From an uncultured Flavobacteriaceae bacterium (GTDB lineage Bacteria; Bacteroidota; Bacteroidia; Flavobacteriales; Flavobacteriaceae), in NCBI GenBank assembly GCA_913048115.1, contig CAJWVI010000010.1:1-52050 (forward strand): a stretch of 52,050 nucleotides of DNA. Direction: 5' to 3'. Below the pieces are notes generated by a model that was given only the letters and a program-made list of their open reading frames with translations, did no database searches and was not told the DNA's origin. Within the stretch, counting starts at the first letter, position 1; each line of letters opens with the position of its first letter. Shown here piece by piece: positions 1 to 8,470 of this stretch. A program made the position numbers and the translations under genes.

Positions 1-48
1 GCACTATACAAACCCCCATTAGGGTTTTCTATAAAATAGATGGTAGGC

Positions 49-99
49 TTATAACGTCTAGCTAAACTGCGTTTCAATGCAGTTTAGGTTTTGTTAGGT
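49..99 (-). other. attC-like imperfect palindrome (short type)
   Basis: Read on the minus strand, this 51-bp element starts with ACCTAAC (fits RYYYAAC) and ends with GTTATAA (a weak fit to GTTRRRY). Between them lie two perfect 9-bp arms, 62-70 and 79-87, around an 8-nt loop (71-78), with unequal spacers of 5 and 6 nt outside the arms. Integron attC sites have this layout of outer R boxes, inner arms and unpaired spacers. It follows the stop codon of the ligase gene and has no U-tract, so it is not an ordinary terminator. The attC reading is inference; no integrase gene is in view. Confidence 0.5.
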
Positions 100-106
100 A
101 AAGTTT

Positions 107-1609
107 TTAGTTTATATATTTCGCTTTGATTCGGATATCATTTTCTTTGAATGAACCTGATCCAAAATCTTCAAAACAAATTGCTGTTAGGCTGTTGTTA
201 GGAAGCATTTTTCTAGCTTCTCTGAAATCTTGATTTATTTTCGCCAAATTATCAAAAAAGTCATTTTGAATTTTATTAAAGTCCAGTTGCTGATGACTAT
301 TTCCTTTTTGTACTTCCAGTGATATAACTAGTTTTTTATTTCCTTCATTGTCTTCATTCACAGCCAGATTATAAGAGTTTACAATTTTCGATAATTCAGG
401 TAATGAATAAATGACCTCTTGAATATCTGTAGGGCCTATGTTTGAGCCGAAGAAAGATACCGTCATGTCTGCCCTTCCATAGTGCAATAATAAGGGTAAA
501 TCTGTTAGAGGTTTTACTAATTCATCAAGACTTATATTCAATTCTTCTAATATTGAATATAGATCTTTGAGTGTTAAAGTGTGGCCTCTATCGTGTATAT
601 TGTATCTGATTTTTGGAGAAATATAATCGGGGCGACCAATTGTAACAATTAATTCTCCAGTATCAGACGACTCGAACAAAAAATCTGTTGGATTATATTG
701 AAAAATCATTGGAATTGCACCAGTGTGTTTTAAAATTTTTGATCGTAATGATTCATTCGAACGCAATAACCTTCTAAGGCTGATTGTGAAATCATTTTCA
801 GCAGACATGTTTAATTCTAAATCGGATGCACCTAAAGAGCTATAGGCTTTTTTAATTCCTTTTGCGAGTAGATAATCCCTCATTCCTTCTGACATAGATT
901 CGCCTCCAAAAAGGAAGGTGATATTAAACTCTTTCCAATCTATTTCTGAATTATCTACCAAAGATTTTAAAAAGGGAGGATAACCCATTATTACATAATG
1001 GTGATCTTTACCAAACTGCTTAAGTGTGTTTTCAATTTTTTCTCTTTCAGGTCCTAAAGATTTTAACTTTGAAAAAGGGACACAACTCATGGTTACATTT
1101 ACTCCTGTTGCCCAAGGCCCCAATGCAAATGCGTTAATGACAAATATTGGATTTTTCCCTAATAAGGTTCTCATTCCAAATTCAATCATTTTGGCATTAC
1201 GTTTTCTTTCTTTTAATCCCCGTACCCAGTTAGTTGCGTTTCCACTGCTCCCTGAGGATTCATCAATAATTATATTTTTATTTGGAATTTTACCACTTAC
1301 GCACCTAGATGCTATAGAAAATTTCTTGATGTAATTTTCTTTATCAATTTCCGGAATCTCATGAATGTTAGGAATCAAACCACTAAACGAGGGTTTTGAA
1401 AAATGATGGATTTTTAAAAATTCCTTGTAAGCTGGGACTCTTCTTTTTGCCTTAATGAATTCTGAATAGGCTCTGGCTTTTCCACCAAAAGCTCTAATTT
1501 TATTAATTCCGGGGATATATATAAGCTTTATTGTAGCATTGGAAAGCATTAATGGTTTTCGGTATAGTTCAATTAACCAAGCGTAGAACAATATTATGAT
1601 GTGTCTCAT
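107..1609 (-). CDS. PaaK-like adenylate-forming enzyme (phenylacetate-CoA ligase family)
   Basis: This is a 500-residue member of the ANL superfamily, close to the phenylacetate-CoA ligase (PaaK) branch. Such enzymes activate a carboxylate with ATP and usually pass the acyl group to CoA. The ATP-binding loop is SSGSSGNAT at residues 118-126, and the later motif YGRADMTVSFFG is the hinge region that in PaaK proteins reads GRAD. An LGASDLE segment sits where the A5 aromatic motif is expected. The N-terminal 40 residues are hydrophobic and basic and may touch the membrane. The gene begins three nucleotides after the stop of the nitroreductase gene, so the two are probably cotranscribed. The pair is bracketed by attC-like elements and may be one mobile cassette. 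The substrate cannot be read from the sequence; a function in cell-surface or secondary metabolite chemistry is possible. Confidence 0.8.
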   Translation of the reverse strand: MRHIIILFYAWLIELYRKPLMLSNATIKLIYIPGINKIRAFGGKARAYSEFIKAKRRVPAYKEFLKIHHFSKPSFSGLIPNIHEIPEIDKENYIKKFSIASRCVSGKIPNKNIIIDESSGSSGNATNWVRGLKERKRNAKMIEFGMRTLLGKNPIFVINAFALGPWATGVNVTMSCVPFSKLKSLGPEREKIENTLKQFGKDHHYVIMGYPPFLKSLVDNSEIDWKEFNITFLFGGESMSEGMRDYLLAKGIKKAYSSLGASDLELNMSAENDFTISLRRLLRSNESLRSKILKHTGAIPMIFQYNPTDFLFESSDTGELIVTIGRPDYISPKIRYNIHDRGHTLTLKDLYSILEELNISLDELVKPLTDLPLLLHYGRADMTVSFFGSNIGPTDIQEVIYSLPELSKIVNSYNLAVNEDNEGNKKLVISLEVQKGNSHQQLDFNKIQNDFFDNLAKINQDFREARKMLPNNSLTAICFEDFGSGSFKENDIRIKAKYIN

Positions 1610-1612
1610 ATT

Positions 1613-2725
1613 TTATTTAATTAGTATTTCGTTAGTACCTAATCTATAACTTCTTGTTGGCGTCTTACTATATCCCGCTCTATATGCCATCCAAATTACC
1701 TTCCCATTCTTCGGGGGCGTCAATATCGTTTTCATTTTATTGTAAGCTCTAATATTGGTTATTAAAGAACCTGTAGGTTGGAGATAAGCATTTTCTTTTG
1801 TAAGTAGAAGCCAATTTCTTGCAAAATACTTGCCCGATTCAAGCCAATCTTCAGTGTTTTCAAATTTGCCGCCAATCCAACAAATACTGCAAGTTCCATC
1901 AAATGAGGATTTGTATCTTTTGTTTAACATTTTTTTCAGAACACCTTTAGTCCATCTTTCATGATGATGGAAAACCGATTTCAATAAAATACCTGAAAAA
2001 CCCATGCATTTTGCCCAAAGACCATCCTTTTTCATCTCGGCATCTTTTTTACTGTATCTAAATAACTTATCAAGTTCCTCTCTATTGGGTTTTGATTCAA
2101 GATCTTCGAATAATGTTTCTTGATTTAATTCGACAATAAAATCAATAAATTTTTGGTCGGATGAATGAAAGAATTCTTGGTTAAATTTTTTGGCCTGAGC
2201 CTTCAATATCTCCACAGTGTTTTGTTCTAGAGCCTTTCCATTATAAGCTGTTCGAGAAGTTCTTCTTTTTTCTATTAATTTTATATCTAGCGTTTCTTTT
2301 TCATAATTAGGTGAAATTTTAAGCTTCGCAAAAAGGGTTGGTTCTTTTGATTTGATGGTTATTGGATCGTATATTTTGGTAATATGAACTTTGAATCCAA
2401 AAGAAGACGAAGCAATTGAAAGATGCTCCACAAAAATACCCATAGATACTGTGGCAAATATTGAATTTGGATCACCTATTGGCAAAAGCCTATTTGGATC
2501 GTAGAGCAAATCTGCTTCTGTTTCTGAAATAATTTTTACTTGGTGCGGTTGTAAATTGTGAACAGTAGGGCACCAACGGGCTATATCTATTAACTTTTCC
2601 CAGCTGGGAGGAATGGTAGGTTCATTTTTAGTTAACGCCCACAACTGTTTGAAGGGGTTTAATAGTGCAATAGAGAATAATCCTAAGGCAGTCTTTTTAA
2701 TAAATATTCGTCTTGAATTTTCCAT
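1613..2725 (-). CDS. Tat-exported nitroreductase-like flavoprotein
   Basis: The protein has 370 residues. Residues 4-11 (SRRIFIKK) fit a twin-arginine signal and are followed by a hydrophobic stretch to about residue 30, so export of a folded cofactor-bearing protein is likely. The mature part begins with ARWCPTVHNLQPH, which resembles the N-terminal FMN-binding loop of the nitroreductase family (often APSxxNxQPW). EKRRTSRTAY later in the chain is also family-like. It is longer than a classical nitroreductase (about 200 residues), closer to the Acg-like or double-length forms. The ATG lies three nucleotides after GTTAGGT of the attC-like site, leaving almost no leader of its own. The stop is 3 nt before the ligase start. 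An oxidoreductase role using FMN is inferred; the substrate is unknown. Confidence 0.72.
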   Translation of the reverse strand: MENSRRIFIKKTALGLFSIALLNPFKQLWALTKNEPTIPPSWEKLIDIARWCPTVHNLQPHQVKIISETEADLLYDPNRLLPIGDPNSIFATVSMGIFVEHLSIASSSFGFKVHITKIYDPITIKSKEPTLFAKLKISPNYEKETLDIKLIEKRRTSRTAYNGKALEQNTVEILKAQAKKFNQEFFHSSDQKFIDFIVELNQETLFEDLESKPNREELDKLFRYSKKDAEMKKDGLWAKCMGFSGILLKSVFHHHERWTKGVLKKMLNKRYKSSFDGTCSICWIGGKFENTEDWLESGKYFARNWLLLTKENAYLQPTGSLITNIRAYNKMKTILTPPKNGKVIWMAYRAGYSKTPTRSYRLGTNEILIK

Positions 2726-2728
2726 TTT

Positions 2729-2849
2729 ACCTAACGTCTTTGTATAAGGTTAGTTGCGTGTTTTAAGCTGCTAACTTAGTAAATAAATCACAGATTCAAA
2801 AATTCGCAAGTAGACACTAACTAGCAATGAATTATACACGGTGTTGTAA
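2729..2849 (-). other. attC-like imperfect palindrome (long type)
   Basis: This is a 121-bp imperfect palindrome just upstream of the nitroreductase gene. On the minus strand it begins TTACAAC and ends GTTAGGT, which fits GTTRRRY exactly. Near the ends, TGTATAA (2741-2747) pairs with TTATACA (2832-2838). Further in, TTGC (2754-2757) pairs with GCAA (2824-2827), with bulges between, and the centre (about 2760-2810) is variable. The size is close to that of long attC sites such as the Vibrio cholerae repeats. It may also be a dispersed Flavobacteriia repeat. No attI site or integrase is visible. Confidence 0.5.
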
Positions 2850-3043
2850 CCAGTATTTTATAAAGTACAGTAAAGTATTGTTTTTATATATTAGTTGTTT
2901 TTTATAAGATAAATGTTAGGATTATAAAAAATAAACATATATCTTAACTTTCGTAAAAACAGTTAGTTAAATTTAATAATAGTTATATTTTTTTTAAACA
3001 TAAAATATTACTTGCTAATTTAATATATAAAAATATTGAGCAT

Positions 3044-3051
3044 TATATTTG
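3044..3051 (+). promoter_or_regulatory. Bacteroidota -7 element
   Basis: TATATTTG fits the TAnnTTTG consensus. A clear -33 TTTG at 17-23 nt upstream is missing. If used, it gives a leader of about 155 nt before the receiver gene, which would include the element at 3152-3185. Confidence 0.35.
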
Positions 3052-3151
3052 TAAATTTAACGTTTGATTACTATTGTTTTAAAGTATTCTCTTAAGTTCA
3101 ATACGTCTGTACTTAAGAGTAATTCATCTAAACATAACTCATAATCAAACA

Positions 3152-3185
3152 TACCTTAGGATATTTTTTCCCAACAATAGAGTAG
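3152..3185 (+). promoter_or_regulatory. Conserved upstream element, copy 1 (TACCTTAGGAT...AGAGTAG)
   Basis: This element lies 62 nt upstream of the receiver gene. It shares TACCTWAGGAT and, at the same spacing of 27 nt, AGAGTAG with the segment at 3655-3688 upstream of the kinase. Over 34 positions 23 match. CCTWAGG is a palindrome and could be a protein-binding site. The function is unknown. Confidence 0.4.
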
Positions 3186-3213
3186 CTTTATATTAAATAA
3201 TATTTTAGATAAT

Positions 3214-3627
3214 TTGAAAAAAAAACTGAATATTTTATTAATTGAAGACAATATCATTGAGGTAATGAAAATGGATAGGACTGTTTCATTACTAAAATTA
3301 AAGCATAAAATAACGAAAGCGGTAACTGCAGATAAAGCATTTGAACTTTTAAATGAAACAGAGAGTTATCCGGATATTATTTTATTGGATCTAAACATGC
3401 CAAAAATGAGTGGTATAGAATTCTTGTCGAGCTTAAAAAGCAACGATAATTTAAAGCACATTCCTACCATAATTTTAACAACCTCAGACAATGAAAACGA
3501 TTTAAAAAAATGTTATAAAATTGGTATCTCTGGATATATCTTAAAGCCATTAAAGTATGAAGATTACGTTAAGAAAATAGAAGTAGTTTTATCTTATTGG
3601 TGTATAAACGAACTAAAAAAATATTAA
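3214..3627 (+). CDS. Single-domain response regulator (CheY-like)
   Basis: This is a 137-residue stand-alone receiver domain with no output domain. The acidic pair is E11/D12, the phosphorylation site is D59 in LLDLNMP, the switch residue is T89 or T90 in LTTS, and the conserved lysine is K111 in LKP, so all catalytic positions are present. The start is TTG; no ATG occurs before the first beta strand, which begins at residue 5, so the TTG must be used. It lies upstream of a kinase, an HPt protein and a LytTR regulator in the same direction. It could be a phosphate shuttle or sink in that relay; this role is inferred from context. Confidence 0.85.
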   Translation: MKKKLNILLIEDNIIEVMKMDRTVSLLKLKHKITKAVTADKAFELLNETESYPDIILLDLNMPKMSGIEFLSSLKSNDNLKHIPTIILTTSDNENDLKKCYKIGISGYILKPLKYEDYVKKIEVVLSYWCINELKKY

Positions 3628-3654
3628 AGATTAAGTATTTACTAAAACATTATT

Positions 3655-3688
3655 TACCTAAGGATTATATACACCCAGTAGAGAGTAG
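3655..3688 (+). promoter_or_regulatory. Conserved upstream element, copy 2 (TACCTAAGGAT...AGAGTAG)
   Basis: This is the second copy of the element at 3152-3185. It sits between the receiver gene and the kinase gene, 108 nt before the ATG at 3763. Farther downstream, at 3707-3717, is ACAGGTGTTTT. The same 11-mer follows another CCTWAGG on the minus strand upstream of the kinase gene that starts at 11083. Confidence 0.4.
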
Positions 3689-3762
3689 GTTTTTTTTAAA
3701 CTCAAGACAGGTGTTTTTTAGAAGCAAGCTTGAAAGGTAGAATTTTCTGCAAAAAAAGATTA

Positions 3763-6273
3763 ATGAGTCAAAACAAAATTGATATAATATTAAGAAATTT
3801 AAAAGAAGAAAGAACCGCAAGAAAGGCGGCAGAAAAAATAGTTAAAAACAAATCCAACGATGCAAGCATCATAGAGGAGCTTAAAAAATCAAATAAAGCT
3901 TTAGAAAGCCTCTTAGAGAAAAAAACTTCTCAACTAGAAGGAGTCTTTGAAAATATTAATAATGGGTACGTTTTAATGGATATTTTTGGAAATATCATGA
4001 AAATGAATGATGTAGCCACTTCTTTTTTTGGATATGATATTGGAAAAGAAAGTCTTAGTGTTTATAACTTAATTTATCCAGATGACTTAGATTATGGAAT
4101 TAAGTCATTCATTACTTTAAAAAAAGAAGGAGTATTTACCAATTACAGGACAAGAATTTTAACCAAAAACAAGCAAGTACGGTGGGTGCAAATTAACGGG
4201 AACCTTATTGTTGACAAGCAAAACAAGCCCATTGGAGCACAAGGAATTATCAGAGATATTACTTCTGAGAAAAGAGCAGAGGATTTATTAACTCAATCAG
4301 AAAACAGGCTATCATCCCTTATTGAAAACTTAGATAGTGCTGTATTGCTAGAGGATGAGCATAGAAAAATAATTTTAACAAACAACAAATTTTGTGAGCT
4401 GTTTAATATTCCTACTTCTGCAGACTTGCTAAAAGGTGTAGACTATTCTAATGCGGCATATGAAAGTAGAAATTTATTTAAACACCCTAAAGAGTTTGTC
4501 TCTAGAGTAACTAGTATCTTAGAAAAAAGAGAACAAGTTTTAGGAGATGAAATAATTATGGCCGATGGAGAAACCTTAGAACGAGATTATATTCCAATTC
4601 TAAAAGGAAACCAATACAAAGGGCACCTCTGGACCTACAAAGATATTACCCTAAGAAAAAAATATAGAGAGAGTTTAGAAGCCCAAAAAGAAAATGCAAC
4701 CTTAATTCAAGAAAAAAAGGAGGAGTTAGAAACCATTGTAAATAATACGTCAATAGGTATCGCTTTAACTCAGCACGGTAGAATAATAAAAAATAACACT
4801 GCACTTCAAAATATGGTAGGATTTTCTGAAAATGAAATAAATTCATTTTCAATACGAGATTTAACCTTTGCTGAAGATTATCACTCTTTTAAAAAGTATA
4901 TAAAGCAGGTTACAGTTGATAAAATCGATAATTTCACTTTTGTAAAAAGGTATAAAAGAAAAGACGGTTCAGCTATTTGGACAAAGACGAATGTTAATGT
5001 TGTTCGGGATCAAGATAAAAATATAAAGCATCAAGTAACATTCATTGAAGACATTACCTCCAATAGAGAGAAAACGCTAATAATTGACTTAATAAATAAC
5101 CTTACCAAATCAATATTAGGAAAAACAGATATTGTTGACATTGCAAAAGAAATTGTAAATAATATTGCGGCATATCTAGACACAGATAATTGCACTATTT
5201 ACTTAGTGAATCATGAAAAGAATACTACAGAGAAGATTGCCGTTTATGGAGTGAAAATGAAAAACAAGACTCCAGTTATTAATGATTTATTTCTTCCAAA
5301 AGGAAAAGGAATTGTGGCGAGTGTTGCAAAATCAGGAATATCTGAACTCATACACGACACCTCTAAAGATGATCGGTACGTTATTGACTTGAAAAAGTGT
5401 TTATCTGAAATAACGGTGCCTATTATGAGTAATGGTATCGCTATTGGAATTATTGATTCTGAGCATAAAGATAAAAATCATTATACGCATGAGCATCTTA
5501 AAACGCTCGAGAGCGTTGCTAGTTTAGCAGCAATAAAATTAAGAACTGCCATAAGCATAAGAGAACACAAAAAAGCAGAATTGCGTAATGAGCTGCTACT
5601 TAAAAAATTAGAAACAAGTAACTATGAATTAAATGAATACGCGCATGTGGTCTCTCATGATTTAAAATCTCCTTTACGCAGTATTGATGCATTAGTCTCT
5701 TGGATTAAAACAGATAACGAAGGGCTATTAAATGGAAATACATTAGATAATTTTAATTTAATTGAGGATACCTTAGAGAAAATGGAACTATTAATTTCAG
5801 ACATTCTTTTTTATTCTAGTATCGATGCGACAACTTCAAAAAATAAAAAAGTAAATTTAAATATTGTTTTAGAAGACATAAAAAAAATTCTTTTTATTCC
5901 AAATAACATATCAATTCAAATAATTAACAAATTACCATTAATAATAGGTGAGAAAACTAAGTTTCAACAACTCTTTCAAAACCTAATTAGCAATGCCATT
6001 AAATTTAATGATAAGGAAAAAGGCCTTATTCAAATAGATGTTTTAGAGAATAAGTCATTTTATCAATTTTCAGTAAAAGATAATGGTATTGGTATTGAAA
6101 GTAAATACCTGGATAAAGTTTTTAAATTTTTTCATTCATTAAAACCTAGTAAAGAATCGTCAGGCATTGGGCTTTCTATTGTTAAAAAAATCGTTGACCT
6201 ATACCAAGGCGAAATCTGGATAGAGTCTGAACCAGACATAGGAACAACTTTTTATTTTACATTAAAAAAATAG
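3763..6273 (+). CDS. PAS-PAS-PAS-GAF sensor histidine kinase
   Basis: This is an 836-residue cytosolic kinase with no signal peptide or membrane helix. In order it has a coiled coil (about 1-50), three PAS domains (about 55-170, 180-300 and 320-435, the first and third with typical PAC ends), a GAF domain (about 440-600), a dimerisation helix with phospho-acceptor H632 in VVSHDLKSPLRS, and an ATPase domain with NLISNAIKF, DNGIGI and GIGLSI boxes. I chose the ATG at 3763. A TTG at 3730 would add 11 basic residues with no domain. A gap of two nucleotides separates it from the HPt gene and another short gap leads to a LytTR regulator, so His-Asp-His-Asp relay within one operon is likely. Redox, light or small-ligand sensing through PAS/GAF cannot be told apart. 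Confidence 0.88.
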   Translation: MSQNKIDIILRNLKEERTARKAAEKIVKNKSNDASIIEELKKSNKALESLLEKKTSQLEGVFENINNGYVLMDIFGNIMKMNDVATSFFGYDIGKESLSVYNLIYPDDLDYGIKSFITLKKEGVFTNYRTRILTKNKQVRWVQINGNLIVDKQNKPIGAQGIIRDITSEKRAEDLLTQSENRLSSLIENLDSAVLLEDEHRKIILTNNKFCELFNIPTSADLLKGVDYSNAAYESRNLFKHPKEFVSRVTSILEKREQVLGDEIIMADGETLERDYIPILKGNQYKGHLWTYKDITLRKKYRESLEAQKENATLIQEKKEELETIVNNTSIGIALTQHGRIIKNNTALQNMVGFSENEINSFSIRDLTFAEDYHSFKKYIKQVTVDKIDNFTFVKRYKRKDGSAIWTKTNVNVVRDQDKNIKHQVTFIEDITSNREKTLIIDLINNLTKSILGKTDIVDIAKEIVNNIAAYLDTDNCTIYLVNHEKNTTEKIAVYGVKMKNKTPVINDLFLPKGKGIVASVAKSGISELIHDTSKDDRYVIDLKKCLSEITVPIMSNGIAIGIIDSEHKDKNHYTHEHLKTLESVASLAAIKLRTAISIREHKKAELRNELLLKKLETSNYELNEYAHVVSHDLKSPLRSIDALVSWIKTDNEGLLNGNTLDNFNLIEDTLEKMELLISDILFYSSIDATTSKNKKVNLNIVLEDIKKILFIPNNISIQIINKLPLIIGEKTKFQQLFQNLISNAIKFNDKEKGLIQIDVLENKSFYQFSVKDNGIGIESKYLDKVFKFFHSLKPSKESSGIGLSIVKKIVDLYQGEIWIESEPDIGTTFYFTLKK

Positions 6274-6275
6274 CT

Positions 6276-6593
6276 ATGGAGAAACCCAATTTAAAATATA
6301 TAGAAAAGTTAGCAGGAGGGGACAACTCTCTTAAAAACAAACTTATAGATATTGTAAAGAGTGAATTCCCTGTAGAAAAAAAAGCGTACTATGAAAATTT
6401 AAAAAACAAGGATCAAAAAAAAACAGAAGAATCTGTTCATAAAATTAAACATAAAATTAGTATCTTAGGTCTTGAAAAAAGTTATAAAATAGCCAATAAA
6501 TTTGAACATGATTTAAGAGAATTTAACTTTGAAAGAGTTAAAGATTTTGATAAAATTTTAATAGCTATTTCACATTATTTGAAAACGATATAG
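6276..6593 (+). CDS. Histidine phosphotransfer (HPt) protein
   Basis: This is a small helical protein of 105 residues. The segment ESVHKIKHKISILGL matches the HPt pattern around the phospho-acceptor, which in the family usually reads HxLKG; H55 is the best candidate and H59 is a neighbour. It follows the kinase after two nucleotides and precedes the LytTR regulator by five. Stand-alone HPt proteins carry phosphate between a receiver and a second receiver, here plausibly the CheY-like protein at 3214 and the LytTR protein at 6599. Similarity is short, so the call rests partly on context. Confidence 0.72.
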   Translation: MEKPNLKYIEKLAGGDNSLKNKLIDIVKSEFPVEKKAYYENLKNKDQKKTEESVHKIKHKISILGLEKSYKIANKFEHDLREFNFERVKDFDKILIAISHYLKTI

Positions 6594-6598
6594 ACCCC

Positions 6599-7297
6599 AT
6601 GAATTGTATTATCATAGATGATGAACACTTGGCAAGAGTTATAATTAAAACTCTTTGTGATAAGATAAAGTTTATAAAAGTTGTTGATGAATTTTCTAAT
6701 GCAATGGATGCAATTAAGTTCTTAAATACAAATAATATAGATCTTATTTTCTTAGACATTCATATGCCAGATTTTAACGGTGTAGATTTTATTAAAACAT
6801 TAAAAAACCCACCAAAAATAATTTTAACAACCTCAGACTCAAACTTTGCTACACAAGCCTTTGAGTATGATTTTATTGTAGATTATTTATTAAAGCCTAT
6901 AGCGCTCCCAAGATTTAAAAAGGCACTATTAAAGGCTCAAAGTCAAAGAACGGGTTCAAACAAAACAATATTAGATTTAGAAATAAAAAACGATTTTTAT
7001 GTTAATATAGATAGACGTCTTGTAAAAATAAACCTAGAGAGTATTTGTATTGTAGAGGCAAAGGGTGATTATATTCATATAAAAACGCAAGAAAAAAATT
7101 ATGTAGTTCACTCTACACTAAAAAAAATAGAAGAAAAACTACCAGAATCATTATTTTTAAAAGTACACCGTTCTTATATTATTAATATTACTAAAATTGT
7201 CGATATAGAAGATAATACAGTACTTATAAATAGAGATGTAATTCCGGTAAGTCGATCAAAAAGACCAGGACTAATTAAACGTTTAGATTTATTATAA
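6599..7297 (+). CDS. LytTR-family response regulator
   Basis: The protein has 232 residues: a receiver domain (1-120) with D53 in FLDIHMP and K99 in LLKPI, a short linker, and a LytTR DNA-binding domain (about 130-232) with VEAKGDYIHI and LPESLFLKVHRSYIIN, which are hallmark segments. It is the only protein in the 3.2-12.5 kb signalling block with a DNA-binding domain, so it is the likely transcriptional output of the operon. LytTR proteins often bind pairs of short direct repeats; its targets here are unknown. The polysaccharide locus and the ice-binding-like protein downstream are candidates by proximity only. Confidence 0.92.
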   Translation: MNCIIIDDEHLARVIIKTLCDKIKFIKVVDEFSNAMDAIKFLNTNNIDLIFLDIHMPDFNGVDFIKTLKNPPKIILTTSDSNFATQAFEYDFIVDYLLKPIALPRFKKALLKAQSQRTGSNKTILDLEIKNDFYVNIDRRLVKINLESICIVEAKGDYIHIKTQEKNYVVHSTLKKIEEKLPESLFLKVHRSYIINITKIVDIEDNTVLINRDVIPVSRSKRPGLIKRLDLL

Positions 7298-7358
7298 TAT
7301 TTAGGCTACCAATAATTAACGACTACTTAAATATCAATTTGGTTTTTTTTAAATAATT

Positions 7359-8465
7359 TTATTTTAAATTATCTGTCGATACTTCGGTAATTGGAAGGCT
7401 AAAATAAAATGTAGTCCCTATGTTGGCTTTGCTTTTTAATGATACTTCTCCATTATAATGAGAAATTATTTTTTTAAAAATACTTAATCCAACCCCCGCA
7501 GACTTTTTAGATTCTATTACTTCAAACATTTTGAATATTTTTTCTTGATATTTTTGATTTATTCCAACCCCATTATCTTTAATTGAAAAAACATAATGTT
7601 TTCCTGTTGTTTTGTAGTCTATCTCTATGAGTCCATTTTTTTTGTCAACATGCGCTATGGCATTGTTTAGTAGGATTTTAAATACCTTTCCTATCATCTT
7701 TTTATCTACAAATAACTTTGGTAATTTTTTTGTTATTTTAATTTTAACATCAGGAGTTTTAATTTCATTTATAACGCTTCTAGCAACCTTGTCAAGGCTT
7801 ACCGTATTGTTTTTAAAAGTAGCAGCGGTAATATTATTATACTTTTCTAATTCCGATAATAATACTTCCATTTTCTCAACTTTTTCTTGCATTAATTCAA
7901 AGTTAACAACAGCCTCTTTAAAATTGTTTGTTACATCTAGATCTTCTCGAGACCACGTTAATAGGTCAGAAATATTTCTCAACGATGATTTTAATTCATG
8001 AGATATTAAATGAGAATAATTATCTAGCTCATTTTTTTGGTTTTGAAGAACTTTGCTTAATGCTGCAGTCTTTGAGATAATGTTTTGATCTATTATTAAT
8101 TTTTTCTTGATTTTATTCTCGACAGCATCTAGTAAATCGTTTATATTCAAGGGTTTTGTTAAATAATCATCAGCGCCAAGATTCATTCCTACTCTTATAT
8201 CTTCTTTTTCGGCTTTTGCTGAGAGAAAAATTAATGGAATACTTATTGTTTTTTTATTTTTTTGTAGTTTTTCAAACATTCCATACCCATTAAGCACAGG
8301 CATTAGGATATCTGAAATAATAAGATCTGGATGCTCTTTCAATGCTATTTCAAAACCAATATTTCCATTTTCAGCTTGAAAAACATCATAGCCCTCCATT
8401 GATAAAATATCATAAATTTCCTCTCTTATTGCTAAAGTGTCTTCTACAATTAATACTTTATACAT
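7359..8465 (-). CDS. Receiver-histidine kinase hybrid
   Basis: The 368-residue protein has an N-terminal receiver (1-120; D52 in ISDILMP, K104 in LTKPL), a coiled linker, a dimerisation helix with H156 in ISHELKSSLRN, and a C-terminal ATPase domain with DNGVGI and GVGLSIFKK boxes. A receiver in front of a kinase usually means that phosphorylation by another kinase tunes the activity of this one. The gene begins five nucleotides after the stop of the PAS kinase gene, so the two form an operon and that kinase is the obvious upstream partner. The H-box ELKSSLRNI and the matching DLKSPLRSI of the kinase at 3763 are alike, which suggests a common ancestor. Confidence 0.9.
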   Translation of the reverse strand: MYKVLIVEDTLAIREEIYDILSMEGYDVFQAENGNIGFEIALKEHPDLIISDILMPVLNGYGMFEKLQKNKKTISIPLIFLSAKAEKEDIRVGMNLGADDYLTKPLNINDLLDAVENKIKKKLIIDQNIISKTAALSKVLQNQKNELDNYSHLISHELKSSLRNISDLLTWSREDLDVTNNFKEAVVNFELMQEKVEKMEVLLSELEKYNNITAATFKNNTVSLDKVARSVINEIKTPDVKIKITKKLPKLFVDKKMIGKVFKILLNNAIAHVDKKNGLIEIDYKTTGKHYVFSIKDNGVGINQKYQEKIFKMFEVIESKKSAGVGLSIFKKIISHYNGEVSLKSKANIGTTFYFSLPITEVSTDNLK

Positions 8466-8470
8466 GTTGT

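Larger units (their letters stand above)
2850..3213. other. Intergenic region with no gene seen
   Basis: This A+T-rich stretch separates the putative cassette from the signalling block. I see no open frame of useful length. It holds a promoter-like TATATTTG (3044-3051) and the conserved element at 3152-3185. If an integron platform were present, an attI site would be expected near 2850, but I cannot recognise one. Confidence 0.6.

Noticed and set aside
1026-1334. Open frame on the plus strand opposite the ligase gene
   Set aside because: It lies wholly within a well-supported gene, shows no protein motif and has low-complexity antisense composition; the same holds for the other antisense frames.
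3730-3762. TTG start at 3730 for the PAS/GAF kinase
   Set aside because: It adds eleven basic residues without domain support; ATG 3763 precedes the coiled coil. Some doubt remains because the receiver gene upstream does use TTG.
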